DNA of 64,000 bases from Kaistia sp. 32K. Lineage in GTDB: Bacteria; Pseudomonadota; Alphaproteobacteria; Rhizobiales; Kaistiaceae. Positions 34,070 through 41,547 of the stretch are shown one piece after another; the stretch's first letter is position 1, and every line of letters starts with the position of its first letter. Below the pieces are notes generated by a model. It made no database searches and was not told the DNA's origin. It saw nothing but the letters and a program-made list of their open reading frames with translations. Where the stretch lies: NCBI RefSeq assembly GCF_016629525.1, contig NZ_AP024269.1, forward strand, positions 3,906,001-3,970,000. The letters run 5' to 3'. The translations under genes were made by a program, and so were the position numbers.

Positions 34070-34969
34070 TCAGTCCTTCAGCTTCGTGCCGTTCTGCGCG
34101 GCGATGAAGTCGGCGATCATCGGCACGAACTTCTCCGCCTGGCCCGACGCCGCCATGGCGGCGAAATTGTTCTTCACCGCCTCGCCCAGCGTGTTCACGG
34201 CGCGGGCGTCGTCGGCCATCGAGGCGAGGTAGCGCAGGTCCTTGTAGGCGTTCGAGATGGTGAAGGGATGGGCGTTCTCGTTGCGGTCGATGACGTAGTT
34301 CATGAAGGTATCGTAGAAGCCGCAGCGCATGCGGCCCTTGCTGATCACCGAATGGAACGTGTCCGGCGTGATGCCGACCTTCTGGCCGACGGCCAGCGCC
34401 TCGGAATAGAGCGCGGCATAGCCGAGCGACAGGAAGTTGTTGAGCAGCTTCATCTTGTGGCCGGCGCCGACGGGGCCGACATGCACGATGGTCGCGGCCC
34501 AGCAGGCGATGAGCGGCTCGATCGAGGCGAACACCTCGTCGGAGGCGCCGACCAGCGCCTGCAGCGTGCCGGCCGCGGCGTTCGCCGGCGTGCCGCCGAG
34601 CGGCGCATCGACGAAATGCGCGCCGATCGCCTCCAGCCGCCCGGCGAGGCGGGTGGTCGAGGTCGGCTCGGCGGTCGAGCAATCGACGACGACCAGGCCC
34701 TTGCGCGCGCCGGCCAGGATGCCGTCGGCGCCCTCGATGACGTTTTCGACGTCGGAAGAGCCTGTGACGCAGAGGAAGATGACATCGGCGCCGCGCGCCA
34801 TTTCGGCCGGCGTCTTGACCTCGCTGGCGCCGAGCGCGACCAGGCGCTCGACCGCCTCGCGGCGGCGGTTGGCCATGACCAGCAGCGGATTGCCCTTGGT
34901 CAGGAGGTTGGTCGCCATCCCCTCGCCCATGAATCCAAGTCCGATGAAGCCAACGGTGCGGTTCGCCAT
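34070..34969 (-). CDS. NAD-dependent 3-hydroxyacid dehydrogenase (3-hydroxyisobutyrate dehydrogenase family)
   Basis: Cytoplasmic beta-hydroxyacid dehydrogenase of 299 residues. The Rossmann motif GFIGLGFMGEGMA starts at residue 7; the substrate signature is VDAPLGGTPANAAAGTL, and the catalytic lysine is in GAGHKMKLLNNF near residue 170. Close families reduce tartronate semialdehyde, succinic semialdehyde or 3-hydroxyisobutyrate; which one is not clear. GGAAGGGG precedes the ATG. It is divergent from a 2-hydroxyacid dehydrogenase gene, and the pair may share control, which fits glyoxylate/tartronate metabolism. Confidence 0.92.
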   Translation of the reverse strand: MANRTVGFIGLGFMGEGMATNLLTKGNPLLVMANRRREAVERLVALGASEVKTPAEMARGADVIFLCVTGSSDVENVIEGADGILAGARKGLVVVDCSTAEPTSTTRLAGRLEAIGAHFVDAPLGGTPANAAAGTLQALVGASDEVFASIEPLIACWAATIVHVGPVGAGHKMKLLNNFLSLGYAALYSEALAVGQKVGITPDTFHSVISKGRMRCGFYDTFMNYVIDRNENAHPFTISNAYKDLRYLASMADDARAVNTLGEAVKNNFAAMAASGQAEKFVPMIADFIAAQNGTKLKD

Positions 34970-35198
34970 TGCAGCAACCCCTTCCTGGGTGTTTGCATTT
35001 GATTTCGTTCGCAGATTAGAGTGCGTCGCGGGTTCAGGACAAGGCGGCGAGCGGCCTGTCCGTCCAGGAATGTCCATCGAATTCGATCGTCCGGCCGTTT
35101 CCCGACGCGGCGATCGGATTTTCCTGTTATCGATCACAGCGATCCGGCCGAGGCACGCGCCGGCCGGGATCGCGCGCAGCCACATCCAAGGAGCGTCC

Positions 35199-36164
35199 AT
35201 GTCTCGGCCAGAACTTCTCATGCCCGGCCGCATGCAGCAGAACATCAACGATGCCCTCGACGCCAAGTTCGTCGTGCATCGGCTCTACGAGGCGAAGGAC
35301 CCGGCCGCGACGCTGGCCGAGATCGCGCCGCGCATCCAGGCTGTTGCCGTCGGCGGCGCCGTCGACGCGGCGCTGATCGACAAGCTGCCGAAGCTCGAGA
35401 TCATTGCCTCGTTCGGCGTCGGCTATGACGCGGTCGACGCCAAGCATGCGGCGACCAAGGGCGTCATCGTCACCAACACGCCGGATGTGCTGACCGAGGA
35501 AGTCGCCGACACGGCGCTCGGCCTCCTGCTGATGACCGTGCGCGAGCTCTCTGCTTCGGAGCGCTATCTGCGCGCCGGCAAGTGGCCGTCGGGCAACTAC
35601 CGGCTCAGCGGCTCGCTGCGCGACCGCACCGTCGGCATCGTCGGTCTCGGCCGCATCGGCAAGGCGATCGCCCGCCGCCTCGAGGCGTTCGACGTCAAGG
35701 TCGTCTACCACAACCGCCGCCCGGCCTCGGACGTCGCCTACAAGTACTATGCCGACCTGACCGAGATGGCCCGCGACGTCGATACGCTGCTCTCCGTGCT
35801 GCCGGGCGGCGCCTCGACTGAGAAGGTGATCAACCGCGCCGTCCTCGACGCGCTCGGCCCCGAGGGCGTGCTGATCAATATCGGCCGCGGCACGGTGGTC
35901 GACGAGCCGGAACTGATCAAGGCCCTGCAAGAGAAGCGGATCCTCGCCGCAGGCCTCGACGTGTTCGAGAAGGAGCCGCAGGTTCCGGCCGAGCTGATCG
36001 CGCTCGAGAACGTCGTGCTGCTGCCGCATGTCGGCTCGGCCTCGGTCTATACGCGCAACGCCATGGGCCAGCGCGTCATCGACAACCTCTTCGCCTTCGC
36101 CGACGACAAGCCGCCGCTCAGCCCCGTCCACGAGACGCCGTTCACCGGCTGGAAGAAGAAGTAA
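35199..36164 (+). CDS. D-2-hydroxyacid dehydrogenase (glyoxylate/hydroxypyruvate reductase-like)
   Basis: Cytoplasmic NAD(P)-dependent enzyme of 321 residues. The cofactor motif GIVGLGRIGKAIA is in the middle third. The catalytic arginine is in NIGRGTVVDE, the glutamate in FEKEPQVP and the histidine in LLPHVGSAS. After the cofactor motif the stretch VVYHNRRP, with arginines at the end of the second strand, favours NADPH. AAGGAG lies six bases before the ATG. It is divergent from the 3-hydroxyacid dehydrogenase; together they could reduce glyoxylate, hydroxypyruvate or tartronate semialdehyde. Confidence 0.92.
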   Translation: MSRPELLMPGRMQQNINDALDAKFVVHRLYEAKDPAATLAEIAPRIQAVAVGGAVDAALIDKLPKLEIIASFGVGYDAVDAKHAATKGVIVTNTPDVLTEEVADTALGLLLMTVRELSASERYLRAGKWPSGNYRLSGSLRDRTVGIVGLGRIGKAIARRLEAFDVKVVYHNRRPASDVAYKYYADLTEMARDVDTLLSVLPGGASTEKVINRAVLDALGPEGVLINIGRGTVVDEPELIKALQEKRILAAGLDVFEKEPQVPAELIALENVVLLPHVGSASVYTRNAMGQRVIDNLFAFADDKPPLSPVHETPFTGWKKK

Positions 36165-36434
36165 GGCGCTCCAGGCGTTCGAAGTCCCCTCTCCCGCACG
36201 CGGGAGGGGGTTTTCCTTCACCTCTCCCTGAGGGCGAGGTGAATAGAGTGCCGGCCTGGAGTCACATTCCGGCCTTTCGCGCCGCCGTCGCCCCACGCTC
36301 GCCGTCATCCCGGCCTCCGAGCCGGGATCCATTCAGACGAAGCCTTGGGGAGTTCGCACGCCCCGGAACCCGGCTGCATGGATCCCCGCCTTCGCGGGGA
36401 TGACGACGGAGCATCCCCCCGCTGACAGCGCCCC
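36165..36434. repeat. Intergenic repeats between convergent genes
   Basis: Contains CCCTCTCCCGCACGCGGGAG (about 36186-36205) joined to CACCTCTCCCTGAGGG, then a paired-hairpin element (about 36292-36413) with left arm CCCGGCCTCCGAGCCGGG, as at 19.6 kb, and right arm CCCCGCCTTCGCGGGG. Confidence 0.7.
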
Positions 36435-37190
36435 TCAGAGCGAGAAGCCGCCGTCCGACAGGTAGACCTGGCCGGTCGTGTAGCGCGACTCGTCGGACGC
36501 CAGGTAGATCGCGAGCGACGCGATTTCCTCGGCGGTGCCGAGGCGGCCCATCGGCTGGCGGTCGATGAACTGCTGGCGGATTTCTTCCACCGTCTTGCCC
36601 TGCTTTTCCGCCTGCTCGGCGATGCGGCCGTCGAGCGAGGGCGACTGGATCGTGCCGGGCGCGATCGAATTGGCGCGGATGCCCTGGCGGATATAGTCGG
36701 CGGCGATCGCCTTGGTCAGGCCGACGACGGCGGCCTTCGACGCGCCATAGGCGTAGCGGTTCGGGATGCCGCGCACCGAGCTCGCGCCCGACGAGATGTT
36801 GATGATCGAGCCCTCGCCCTTTTCCAACATGCCAGGCAGGAAGGCGCGGATGGTGCGGTGCATCGCCTTGACGTTGATGTCGAAGGAGAAATCCCAGTCG
36901 TCATCGGACGTCGTCAGCACCGTGCCGTGATGCACGAAGCCGGCGCAGTTGAAGAGGATGTCGACCGGGCCGACTTGTCTCGACAGCGCGTCGACCGCCT
37001 CGGTCGAGCGCACGTCGAGCGTATGCACCTCGGCGACGCCGCCGGCCTTCAGATCGGCCATCCCTTCCGCCTTCAGGTCGGTCGCGATGACGTAGGCGCC
37101 CTCGGCCGCGAAGGCGAGCGCCGTGGCATGGCCGATGCCGGCGCCCGCCGCCGTCAGAAAGGCGCGCTTGCCCGTGAGACGTCCCGTCAT
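36435..37190 (-). CDS. Short-chain dehydrogenase (2-keto-3-deoxy-L-fuconate dehydrogenase / DHRS6-like)
   Basis: Classical SDR of 251 residues. The cofactor motif is atypical, TAAGAGIG instead of TGxxxGIG (residues 13-20). An acidic residue after strand 2 (VIATDLKAEG) favours NAD. The catalytic set is S in NISSGASS and Y, K in YAYGASKAAV. The SDESRYTTGQVYLSDGG tail is typical. The TAAGAGIG variant is a mark of the BDH2/DHRS6 group, whose bacterial members oxidise 2-keto-3-deoxy sugar acids. A sugar-acid dehydratase and KDPG aldolase lie within 10 kb, in keeping with that. Confidence 0.88.
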   Translation of the reverse strand: MTGRLTGKRAFLTAAGAGIGHATALAFAAEGAYVIATDLKAEGMADLKAGGVAEVHTLDVRSTEAVDALSRQVGPVDILFNCAGFVHHGTVLTTSDDDWDFSFDINVKAMHRTIRAFLPGMLEKGEGSIINISSGASSVRGIPNRYAYGASKAAVVGLTKAIAADYIRQGIRANSIAPGTIQSPSLDGRIAEQAEKQGKTVEEIRQQFIDRQPMGRLGTAEEIASLAIYLASDESRYTTGQVYLSDGGFSL

Positions 37191-37209
37191 GAATTCTCTC
37201 CCGTTCTTC

Positions 37210-37659
37210 TCAGCTTGTTGTCTTGATCATATGAATGAGAACGCGATCGGCGAGCGCCTCCCGCCTTTCGATCGCGTAGCCGTGTCGCCGGTACCAGGCG
37301 ATGTTGTCGACGAGCTTCTCGCCCGTGTAGAGCCGGAGCGTCGAAAGCCCGAGCTCGCGCGCCCGCGCCTCGGCGAAGGCGAGCAGCCGGTTGCCGACGC
37401 CCTCACCCCGCGCTTCCGGCGCCGTCGCGACGCTCCAGATCAGGAGGTCCTCCGGCCGGACTTCCAGCACCAGCGCGCCCGCGAGGCCCTCGTTCCCGTC
37501 GAGCAGCCAGAATTCGTGGCTCGCGAACAGGCCCGCATAATCGGCCAGAAGCGGCAGCGGCTCGACGCCGAGCCTGGCGCGGTTCGGCGCATAGGCGGCC
37601 CGCTGCAGCGCCTCGATGTCAGCGCGATCCTCCGGACCGCCGCGACGCGGCTGGCTCAC
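37210..37659 (-). CDS. GNAT acetyltransferase, copy B (149 residues)
   Basis: Single-domain acetyltransferase. The acetyl-CoA loop is TAPEARGEGVGNRLL near residues 79-93, and the motif LRLYTGEKLVDNIAWYRRHGY fits the RimI/YpeA-like branch. The start is GTG overlapping the stop of the fused gene as GTGA; a longer frame upstream is only the shadow of the previous gene. It is about 90 percent identical to the N-terminal domain of the fused gene (14 differences over 140 residues) and lies in the second unit of a 1043-bp tandem duplication. Substrate unknown. Confidence 0.85.
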   Translation of the reverse strand: MSQPRRGGPEDRADIEALQRAAYAPNRARLGVEPLPLLADYAGLFASHEFWLLDGNEGLAGALVLEVRPEDLLIWSVATAPEARGEGVGNRLLAFAEARARELGLSTLRLYTGEKLVDNIAWYRRHGYAIERREALADRVLIHMIKTTS

Positions 37660-39326
37660 GTCTCCGCCCCGCAGTCGAGGCTCGTCTTCTGCTTCCCCTC
37701 GGCGTCGAAATTGGCGGGATCGAGCCACGCCTCGAAGCCCTTTTTCACGCGCGGCCATTCGTGGTCGAGGATCGAGAACCAGGCGGTGTCGCGGTTGCGG
37801 CCCTTGATGATCATGTGCTGGCGGAACGTGCCCTCGTAGCGGAAGCCGTAGCGCTTCGCCGCGCGCCGTGACGGCGCGTTCAGGTCGTTGCACTTCCACT
37901 CGTAACGGCGATAGCCGAGATCGTCGAAGGCATGCCGCGCCATCAGATACATCGCCTCGGTGGCGCCGATCGTGCGCTGCAGAGCGGGCGTGAACAGGAT
38001 GTTGCCGACCTCGATCGCGCGATCCTGCGGCGCGATGCGGAGATAGGTGGCGTGCCCGACGGCCTTGCCCGTCGCCCGATCGAGGATCGCGAAGAGGAGC
38101 GGATCCTCCTTCTTCGCGGCCGCCTCGTAATGGGCCGAAAAGCTCTCGAAATCGGCGAAGGGTCCGTGGCCGAGATAGGCCCAGAGGCCGTCATTGGCGG
38201 CGCCGGCCGACAGCTCGTAGATGTCGCGGCCATGCGCCGCGAGATCGAACGGCACGATCTCGACATAGCGGCCCTCGAGCGGCACGCGATCGGCGAGCTC
38301 CTCCCGCCGTTCGATCGCGTAGCCGTGTCGCCCGTACCAGGCGATGTTGTCGACGAGCTTCTCGCCCGTGTAGAGCCGGAGCGTCAAAAGCCCGAGCTCG
38401 CGCGCCCGCGCCTCGGCGAAGGCGAGCAGCCGGTTGCCGACGCCCTGCCCCCGCGCGTCGGGCGACGTCGCGACGCTCCAGATCAGGAGGTCCTCCGGCC
38501 GGATCTCCAGCACCAGCGCGCCCGAAAGCCCCGTGTCTCCGTCGAGCAGCCAGAATTCGTGGCTTTCGAGCAGCCCCGCATAATCGGCCAGCAGCGGCAG
38601 CGGCTCGACGCCGAGCTTGGCGCGGTTCGGCGCATAGGCGGCCCGCTGCAGCGCCTCGATCTCCGCGCGATCCTCCGGACCGCCGCGACGCGGCTGGCTC
38701 ACGTCTCCGCCCCGCAGTCGAGGCTCGTCTTCTGCTTCCCCTCGGCGTCAAAATTGGCGGGATCGAGCCACGCCTCGAAGCCCTGTTTTACGCGCGGCCA
38801 TTCGTGGTCGAGGATCGAGAACCAGGCGGTGTCGCGATTGCGGCCCTTGATGATCATGTGCTGGCGGAACGTGCCCTCGTAGCGGAAGCCGTAGCGCTTC
38901 GCCGCGCGCCGCGACGGCGCGTTCAGATCGTTGCACTTCCACTCGTAACGGCGATAGCCGAGATCGTCGAAGGCGTGCCGCGCCATCAGATACATCGCCT
39001 CGGTGGCGCCGATGGTGCGTTGCAGAGCGGGCGTGAACAGGATGTTGCCGACCTCGATGGCGCGGTCCTGCGGCGCGATGCGGAGATAGGTGGCATGCCC
39101 GACGGCCTTGCCCGTCGCGCGATCGAGGATCGCGAAGAGAAGCGGATCCTCCTTCTTCGCGGCCTCGGCGTAATAGGCCGAAAAACCATCGAAATCGGCG
39201 AAGGGCCCATGCCCGAGATAGGCCCAGAGGCCGTCATTGGCGGCGCCGGCCGATAGCTCGTAGATGTCGCGGCCGTGCGCCGCGAGATCGAACGGCACGA
39301 TCTCGACGTGGCGGCCCTCGAGGGGC
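37241..39326 (-). repeat. Tandem duplication of a 1043-bp acetyltransferase unit
   Basis: Two direct copies abut, at 37241-38283 and 38284-39326. The hexamer ACGCGA occurs at 37241, 38284 and 39327, exactly 1043 bp apart, marking the joint and both ends. Each unit carries most of gene A (RimJ/RimL-like) and gene B (RimI-like). The event fused B of the first unit in frame to A of the second. Confidence 0.9.
37656..38702 (-). CDS. Fused double GNAT acetyltransferase (B' joined to A')
   Basis: Protein of 348 residues with two complete acetyltransferase domains. Residues 1-139 copy the single-domain gene B (acetyl-CoA loop TSPDARGQGVGNRLL), and from PLEGRYVEIVPF near residue 140 to the end it copies gene A, a RimJ/RimL-like domain. 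The join is at ADRV|PLEG, exactly at the boundary of the tandem duplication, and the frame is kept because the unit is 1043 bp (2 modulo 3) and B starts in a shifted frame through the GTGA overlap. Start is GTG overlapping the stop of gene A. Both domains look intact, with no stop or gap. Confidence 0.88.
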   Translation of the reverse strand: MSQPRRGGPEDRAEIEALQRAAYAPNRAKLGVEPLPLLADYAGLLESHEFWLLDGDTGLSGALVLEIRPEDLLIWSVATSPDARGQGVGNRLLAFAEARARELGLLTLRLYTGEKLVDNIAWYGRHGYAIERREELADRVPLEGRYVEIVPFDLAAHGRDIYELSAGAANDGLWAYLGHGPFADFESFSAHYEAAAKKEDPLLFAILDRATGKAVGHATYLRIAPQDRAIEVGNILFTPALQRTIGATEAMYLMARHAFDDLGYRRYEWKCNDLNAPSRRAAKRYGFRYEGTFRQHMIIKGRNRDTAWFSILDHEWPRVKKGFEAWLDPANFDAEGKQKTSLDCGAET

Positions 39327-39397
39327 ACGCGAGCGGGGCGCGGCGCGGGCGTCGGGTCGACGGCGACGCCGACCGGATAGGTTTCAGACGATGTCAC
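38699..39397 (-). CDS. GNAT acetyltransferase, copy A (RimJ/RimL-like)
   Basis: Acetyltransferase of 232 residues of the type that modifies protein N-termini or small amines. Visible motifs are RVPLEGRHVEIVPF at the start, ATGKAVGHATYLRI, the acetyl-CoA part LQRTIGATEAMYLMARHAF and the tail YEWKCNDLNAPSRRAAKRYG. The start is GTG overlapping the stop of the upstream gene by four bases (GTGA). It is about 97 percent identical over 208 residues to the C-terminal half of the fused gene downstream, so the A domain is better conserved between copies than the B domain. Confidence 0.88.
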   Translation of the reverse strand: MTSSETYPVGVAVDPTPAPRPARVPLEGRHVEIVPFDLAAHGRDIYELSAGAANDGLWAYLGHGPFADFDGFSAYYAEAAKKEDPLLFAILDRATGKAVGHATYLRIAPQDRAIEVGNILFTPALQRTIGATEAMYLMARHAFDDLGYRRYEWKCNDLNAPSRRAAKRYGFRYEGTFRQHMIIKGRNRDTAWFSILDHEWPRVKQGFEAWLDPANFDAEGKQKTSLDCGAET

Positions 39398-40227
39398 GAT
39401 TGGGAACCTCCGGCGAAGGGCGCGAAGAAACGGTTCAGCTCGGCGCCGGGCTCGGCATGGGCGAGTTCGGTCAACGTGCCGGACCCGGCCACCTCGCGCG
39501 CGAGGCGCAGGAAGCCGCCATAGGCGGCACGCGCCAGCGCGGTCGCGAGCGAGACACGGCGGACGCCGGCCTCGGCGAGATCGGCGATCGACTGCGCGGG
39601 ATCGAGCGCGATGACGTTGACCGGCTTGCCGCCGGCGGCGTCGATCACCTTGGCGATCGAAGCGGCATCGGGCTTGCCCGGCACGAAGAGCACGTCGGCG
39701 CCGGCCTCCGCGAAGGCGGCGATGCGGCGGCAGGCCTCGTCCAGCCCGCCCGGATGACCGGTGAGCAGCGCCTCGCTGCGCGCCGTCAGAAGCACGTCCG
39801 GTCCGGCCGCGTCGATGGCGGCGCGCGCCGCGCGCACCCGGGCGACGGCGTGGTCGAATTCATAGAGCGAGCGATCCGCCGCCATGTCCTCGACCGAAAG
39901 CCCGGCGACGCCCGCCTCGACGCAAAGCGCGACATTGGTCGCGACCGCCTCGGCGGCGTCGGCGAAGGCGTTGCCGAAATCGGCGTTCACCGGCAGCTCG
40001 GTGGCGGCGACGATCTCGGCGATATGCGCCAGCATGGTGTCGCGGTCGACGGCGCCGTCCGGCAGGCCGCGGCTGAAGGCGAAGCCGCCCGAGGTCGTCG
40101 CCAGCGCCGGGAAACCGAGGCCGGCGGAAAGCCGGGCGCTGCCGATGTCCCATGGATTGGGCATGACGAAGCAGCCCGCGTCATGCAGCTTGCGGAAATT
40201 GGCGCGACGCGCCGCGATCGATGTCAT
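39394..40227 (-). CDS. Isocitrate lyase/phosphoenolpyruvate mutase family protein
   Basis: Alpha/beta-barrel C-C or P-C bond enzyme of 277 residues. The N-terminal FVMPNPWDIGSARL, the metal-binding LPVNADFGNAF and the region AGLSVEDM fit the small bacterial branch annotated as PEP mutase-like or oxaloacetate decarboxylase-like. The key residues for isocitrate lyase proper (KKCGH) are absent, so that activity is excluded. GAGGAAC precedes the ATG. Its stop overlaps the acetyltransferase A start (GTGA), so it heads a four-gene, tightly overlapped operon. The reaction is not known. Confidence 0.87.
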   Translation of the reverse strand: MTSIAARRANFRKLHDAGCFVMPNPWDIGSARLSAGLGFPALATTSGGFAFSRGLPDGAVDRDTMLAHIAEIVAATELPVNADFGNAFADAAEAVATNVALCVEAGVAGLSVEDMAADRSLYEFDHAVARVRAARAAIDAAGPDVLLTARSEALLTGHPGGLDEACRRIAAFAEAGADVLFVPGKPDAASIAKVIDAAGGKPVNVIALDPAQSIADLAEAGVRRVSLATALARAAYGGFLRLAREVAGSGTLTELAHAEPGAELNRFFAPFAGGSQS

Positions 40228-40264
40228 GGTGTTCCTCGCCCTCGACCCCCGCCGATCTTAGCGA

Positions 40265-40474
40265 TCAGGCGTCCGATGTCGATGCATCCGCGCCGCTTTC
40301 GCGCCGTTGCGGAAGGTTGATCCCCCGCCGCGCCAGTTCCTCGGCGATCCGGCGGGGCACGGCGCGGCAGCCGCAATTCGCGGCATGGGCGAGATGCCAG
40401 TCGACGCGCTGGTCGAGCGTCGGGTTTCGCGGCATCGGATGGGCCTCGTGCCAGGCGGCGTTGAGTTTACCCAT
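40265..40474 (-). CDS. Small hypothetical protein (69 residues)
   Basis: Short cytoplasmic protein starting MGKLNAAWHEAHPMPRNPTL and containing AHAANCGCRAVPRRIAEEL, with cysteines spaced CGC that might bind metal. The ATG has GAGAGGAAC at good spacing. The N-terminal part, with WHxxHxMP, is a conserved pattern of a small alphaproteobacterial family of unknown function. It lies 27 bp after another small gene and 38 bp before the PEP mutase-like gene. Confidence 0.75.
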   Translation of the reverse strand: MGKLNAAWHEAHPMPRNPTLDQRVDWHLAHAANCGCRAVPRRIAEELARRGINLPQRRESGADASTSDA

Positions 40475-40500
40475 GACGTTCCTCTCCCGATGCGCCCGGC

Positions 40501-40794
40501 TCAGAACCGGGCTTCGATGTCCCAGTCGTCGTCGAGTTCGTCGCGGATCGCGGCGACCAGCATCTGCCCTTCGGCGCGCCAGACCACTTCCGCCTCGGCG
40601 CTCGGGAAACGCGAGCCCTTCGGATCCTCGGGATCGAAGATGGCGTCGAAGGCGTCGCTCCACGCCTCGATCCGGTCGAGCAGATCATCGGAAAGGTCGA
40701 GATCGTCCGGCTCGATCGCATAGGCGGGCTTGTTGTCCGGAACCAGCCAGAAATGCGTGCCGATGCCCTCGGGCGAAATTCTCAGACGCGGCAA
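40501..40794 (-). CDS. Small acidic hypothetical protein (97 residues)
   Basis: Acidic cytoplasmic protein with many aspartates (DDLDLSDDLLDRIEAWSD) and a central Trp-rich part. The proposed start is TTG with GGAGG six bases upstream, because the only in-frame ATG is far upstream in repeat sequence. No known domain recognised. It is probably co-transcribed with the following 69-residue gene. Confidence 0.65.
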   Translation of the reverse strand: MPRLRISPEGIGTHFWLVPDNKPAYAIEPDDLDLSDDLLDRIEAWSDAFDAIFDPEDPKGSRFPSAEAEVVWRAEGQMLVAAIRDELDDDWDIEARF

Positions 40795-41547
40795 GAGAGC
40801 CTCCAACGGAATGGGAATGACGACAATTAAGACAAGATCGGTCCGGATGATATCCGTCCCGGAGCGATCCTCAGAGAGCTTTGCCGGGCGCCTCAGGATG
40901 AGGCGCGGCGGTGGCTTTCCCCCTCCCCCTTGTGGGGAGGGTCGGGGTGGGGGTACCGGCACCGACCCGTCCGAAAGCAATCCACTCTTTCCGGCGACCC
41001 GCGAGGTGGTACCCCCTCCCTAACCCTCCCCACAAGGGGGAGGGAATGCGGGTCGTTCCCCTGCCCCGGGGCGAGGCCCGGCTTTGCCGGGCACCTCAGG
41101 ATGATGGTGGAGTCTCGGGAATGGGGAAAAATCCCGGCGACGTCCTCTGCCGTCATCCCGGCGAAGGCCGGGATCCAGACACACCGGCCCAGAGCTGGGC
41201 CGAATGCTTCCTGGCCGGTGTTCATGGGCCCCGGCCTCCGCCGGGGCGACGGAGCCCTGCCCGTGGACCGTGCTCCGCGTGGCGACCTCTCTCCCCCTCC
41301 TTCACCTCTCCCTGAGGGAGAGGTCGGCTCGAAGAGCCGGGTGAGGGTTTAGGAAACCCTCAGGATAAGGCGCGAGGAAGATCTGACTTTTGAGGCCGTA
41401 AACCCTCACCCGCCGCACGTCGTGCGTCGACCTCTCCCTCAGGGAGAGGTGAGGAAGCAGCTCGCCAGAAACGACATGACCGGCCGCAAGGGCCGGTCAT
41501 GCAATGTTGGAAACACTGGGAAAGCCGGGGCTTTCCGAAACCACGCG
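40795..41547. repeat. Gene-free region with several repeat families
   Basis: No gene was found in this 750-bp gap. It contains CCCCTCCCCCTTGTGGGGAG with its inverse near 40919-41046, a CCTCAGGATGATGG fragment (about 41093-41106), a paired-hairpin element (about 41151-41250) with CCCGGCGAAGGCCGGG and CCCCGGCCTCCGCCGGGG, and CACCTCTCCCTGAGGGAGAGG with a second facing copy (about 41302-41452). Upstream signals of the 97-residue gene lie at the left edge. Confidence 0.7.

Noticed and set aside
37660..37899. N-terminal extension of the last acetyltransferase to 229 residues
   Set aside because: The extra 80 residues are the out-of-frame text of the upstream A' domain; the GTG at the GTGA overlap is the natural start, as in the two preceding genes.
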